A DNA stretch of 6,390 bases, from NCBI GenBank assembly GCA_051000345.1, contig JBPCOJ010000023.1, positions 1 to 6,390 on the forward strand, read 5' to 3'. This stretch comes from JBHENC01 sp051000345. GTDB lineage: Bacteria; Acidobacteriota; Blastocatellia; Pyrinomonadales; Pyrinomonadaceae. The position numbers and the translations under genes were made by a program. Shown in pieces: positions 4,667 to 6,390 of the stretch (the first letter of the stretch is position 1; each line of letters starts with the position of its first letter). A model generated the notes under the pieces. It was not told the DNA's origin. It made no database searches and was given only the letters and a program-made list of their open reading frames with translations.

Positions 4667-5992
4667 ATGAATTTCGACGAAGCACTTCGTTATCTTTTGA
4701 GTTTGGGACATGAAACCCTTGCCATCAAACTCGGATTAGCGACAACCCATCGTTTGCTCGAAGCGCTCGCTTCGCCGCAGGAAGCTTTCATTAAAGTTCA
4801 AATCGCAGGCACGAATGGCAAAGGCTCGACTGCTGTAATGCTCGACTCCATCACGCGACAGGCGGGCATCCGCACGGGACTTTACACTTCTCCGCATCTC
4901 GTAAATATCACCGAACGCATACGCATCGACGGCGCGGAAATATCCCGCGAAGATTTTGCGCGCCACGCCAACACTGTGCGCGAAGCAGCGGAAAATTTGC
5001 GACACACGGGCGCGCTATCCGCCTTGCCGACTTTTTTCGAGCAGATGACGGCCATCGCCCTTGTTGCCTTCAGAGAAGCGGGCGTGCAGTTCTCGATTCT
5101 CGAAACAGGTCTCGGCGGGCGGCTCGATTCGACCACGGCGGCGAACGCGGAAATCGCAGCGATAACACCCATCGCCTTCGATCATCAGGAATATCTAGGC
5201 AACACCATCGAGGAAATCGCAGCGGAGAAGGCCGCCATCATTCGCCACAAAATTACATACGCCGCCGTCATCTCCGCGCAACTGCATGACGAAGCGCACA
5301 AAGCGATTCTGGAGCGATGTCTTGAATGCGGAGTGACACCGCGCGACGTTGATGATTGCATTGTGCGCGTGGCAGATGCGGATGCGACGGGACGCCTGTG
5401 GGTTTCATTCGCAACGGCTCAAGACGTTTATAAAGATATGCGGCTGGCCTTGCGCGGGCGTCACCAAGCGATAAACGCATCCGTTGCCATACGCCTCGCC
5501 GAAGCCTTGCGCGAAAAAGGTTTGCCGATTTCAGCGCAAAACATTCGCGCCGGAATCGAAGAAGCGTTCTATGCAGGGCGGCTCGAATGGCGCGAAGGTT
5601 CGCCCGCAATTCTTTTCGACGGCGCGCATAACGCGGCGGGCGCACATGCGTTACGGGAGTATCTGGATGAATTCGTCAAAGCGCCCGTCACGCTTCTTTT
5701 CGGCGCGATGCGCAACAAAGATTTGCGCGAAGTGTCGTCAACGCTTTTCCCGGCGGCGCAGCGTGTGATTCTCACGCACATCGAGAATCCGCGCGCGGCA
5801 AATCTCGAAATGCTGATGGACGCTGTGCCGTCCGACTTCGATAGAAGTAAACTTGCGTTCGCCGCTTCAGCCGCCGAAGCGTGGAATGAAGCAAAAAGAT
5901 CGACGCCGAATCATGGCATCGTTTGCGTCTCCGGCTCGCTTTACCTCATTGGTGAAATGCAAAAGATTTTAGGCGCGGAAGCCGGGCGTTAG
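4667..5992 (+). CDS. folC: Bifunctional folylpolyglutamate synthase / dihydrofolate synthase
   Basis: FolC adds L-glutamate to dihydropteroate, making dihydrofolate, and extends the gamma-glutamyl tail of folates, using ATP. The 441-residue product is full length. The Mur-ligase-like ATPase domain shows VQIAGTNGKGSTAVMLDS (44-61, P-loop GTNGKGST 48-55), YTSPHLVNITERIRI (73-87), LETGLGGRLDSTTAA (145-159), and ITPIAFDHQEYLGNTIEE (166-183) leading to AAEKAA, where the family usually has AEKAGI. The middle has LRGRHQAINASVA (262-274). YAGRLEW (302-308) has Ala where Pro-Gly-Arg is commoner. The glutamate-ligase domain has LFDGAHNAAG (316-325) and VSGSLYLIGE (428-437). A T-run (4654-4660) and GTGTAG precede the ATG, with no good ribosome-binding site. 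Single FolC proteins may do one or both reactions, and the sequence does not settle this. Confidence 0.95.
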   Translation: MNFDEALRYLLSLGHETLAIKLGLATTHRLLEALASPQEAFIKVQIAGTNGKGSTAVMLDSITRQAGIRTGLYTSPHLVNITERIRIDGAEISREDFARHANTVREAAENLRHTGALSALPTFFEQMTAIALVAFREAGVQFSILETGLGGRLDSTTAANAEIAAITPIAFDHQEYLGNTIEEIAAEKAAIIRHKITYAAVISAQLHDEAHKAILERCLECGVTPRDVDDCIVRVADADATGRLWVSFATAQDVYKDMRLALRGRHQAINASVAIRLAEALREKGLPISAQNIRAGIEEAFYAGRLEWREGSPAILFDGAHNAAGAHALREYLDEFVKAPVTLLFGAMRNKDLREVSSTLFPAAQRVILTHIENPRAANLEMLMDAVPSDFDRSKLAFAASAAEAWNEAKRSTPNHGIVCVSGSLYLIGEMQKILGAEAGR

Positions 5993-6012
5993 CGCAAAGT
6001 TTTCTAATCGCT

Positions 6013-6046
6013 TTTCTTTCTAAACTTGATCGGCTTTCTTTCTAAA
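6013..6046. repeat. Short direct repeat in the folC-Nudix spacer
   Basis: TTTCTTTCTAAA occurs at 6013-6024 and again at 6035-6046, 22 bases apart start to start, about two helical turns. It lies in the 69-base spacer upstream of the Nudix gene. It may be a pyrimidine-rich leader, a regulator site pair or a chance duplication; nothing in the sequence decides. Confidence 0.5.
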
Positions 6047-6061
6047 TGCGAGACTAATTTT

Positions 6062-6390
6062 ATGGCAATGCCAAATGTAAATGAACCGGAAGTGCTGGCG
6101 AGCGAAGAGATTTTCCACGGGCGCATTTTCGATGTAACGATTGACACGGTGCGCGAAGACGGTCAAACGTACACGCGCGAAGTCGTGCATCATCCGGGCG
6201 GCGCGGGGCTAGTTGCGGCGTTCGACGACGGCACGATTGCGCTCGTGCGGCAATATCGCCATCCGACTGTGCGTTACGTTTTGGAATTGCCCGCCGGTAG
6301 ATTAAACGTGGGGGAGCGCCCGGAGGATTGCGCGGCGCGCGAGTTGGAAGAAGAAATCGGCGTCACTGCGGGGCGCATCGAAAAGCTGAC
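6062..6390 (+). CDS. Nudix hydrolase, ADP-ribose pyrophosphatase-like (N-terminal part)
   Basis: The gene runs off the window after 109 codons. The N-terminal part, ASEEIFHGRIFDVTIDTVRE (13-32) and REVVHHPGGAGLVA (39-52), followed by IALVRQYRHPTVRYVLELPA (59-78), is the usual lead-in of ADP-ribose pyrophosphatases (NudF/YqkG type). A complete Nudix box spans residues 79-101: G79, E85, R93-E94, E97-E98, G100, which fits GX5EX7REUXEEXGU with all Mg2+-binding glutamates present. The enzyme would hydrolyse ADP-ribose or a similar nucleoside diphosphate derivative. The proline about 15-16 residues after the box, used to support ADP-ribose specificity, would lie beyond the window. The start could be Met1 or Met3 (6062 or 6068); neither has a strong ribosome-binding site. 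Confidence 0.93.
   Translation, partial: MAMPNVNEPEVLASEEIFHGRIFDVTIDTVREDGQTYTREVVHHPGGAGLVAAFDDGTIALVRQYRHPTVRYVLELPAGRLNVGERPEDCAARELEEEIGVTAGRIEKL

Noticed and set aside
5986..5996. GGGCGTTAGCG at the folC stop, resembling an attC core
   Set aside because: GTTAGCG does not fit GTTRRRY, there is no R'' partner and no cassette boundary; it is the end of a conserved gene.
1..6390. CRISPR array, tRNA, rRNA or integrase gene
   Set aside because: No regularly spaced direct repeats, no cloverleaf-like or rRNA sequence and no tyrosine-recombinase motifs were seen on either strand.

Overview
The window reads almost entirely on the + strand as a bacterial housekeeping run: the C-terminal end of translation initiation factor IF-2 (infB), ribosome-binding factor A (rbfA), a DHH-family oligoribonuclease/pAp phosphatase (nrnA), a corrinoid adenosyltransferase (cobO), the acetyl-CoA carboxylase carboxyltransferase beta subunit (accD), folylpolyglutamate/dihydrofolate synthase (folC), and the first 109 codons of a Nudix hydrolase. 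The host is a GC-rich bacterium (62% G+C in a hand-counted 60-base stretch of nrnA). Gene order and protein style fit Acidobacteriota, perhaps Blastocatellia, but that is an inference from memory and not established here.

Layout: 1-186 is the infB tail. 187-283 is a hairpin built of degenerate 7-base units. 284-757 is rbfA with an acidic low-complexity tail. 758-816 is a second hairpin with its own 7-base units and two competing right arms. 851-1894 is nrnA. Position 1867 to about 3016 is an insertion-like island. 3040-3624 is cobO, 3693-4616 accD, 4667-5992 folC, and 6062-6390 the Nudix gene, which runs off the end.

The island is the accessory part. It holds a low-GC small gene of unknown function (1946-2221) and a ParE/RelE-type toxin-antitoxin pair (2462-2973). 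Each unit ends in a sequence resembling the left half of an integron attC recombination site (2298-2323 and 2987-3012; 17 of 22 positions identical from the shared AAC onward). The first unit begins with TGTTCGGCATC (1910-1920), whose exact reverse complement is at 2295-2305. That is the relation expected between the first bases of an integron cassette and the R'' box of its own attC. My reading is one or two integron-type gene cassettes, without an integrase, lodged between nrnA and cobO in an otherwise ordinary operon-like region. The attC folds are imperfect, so this is a candidate and not a proven cassette array.

The core genes serve translation and ribosome maturation (infB, rbfA), nanoRNA and pAp turnover (nrnA), cobalamin activation (cobO), fatty-acid initiation (accD), folate polyglutamylation (folC) and nucleotide-sugar clean-up (Nudix). 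infB-rbfA-nrnA is a recurring cluster and accD-folC is a recurring pair. The link between the two groups here is the cassette-like island plus cobO.
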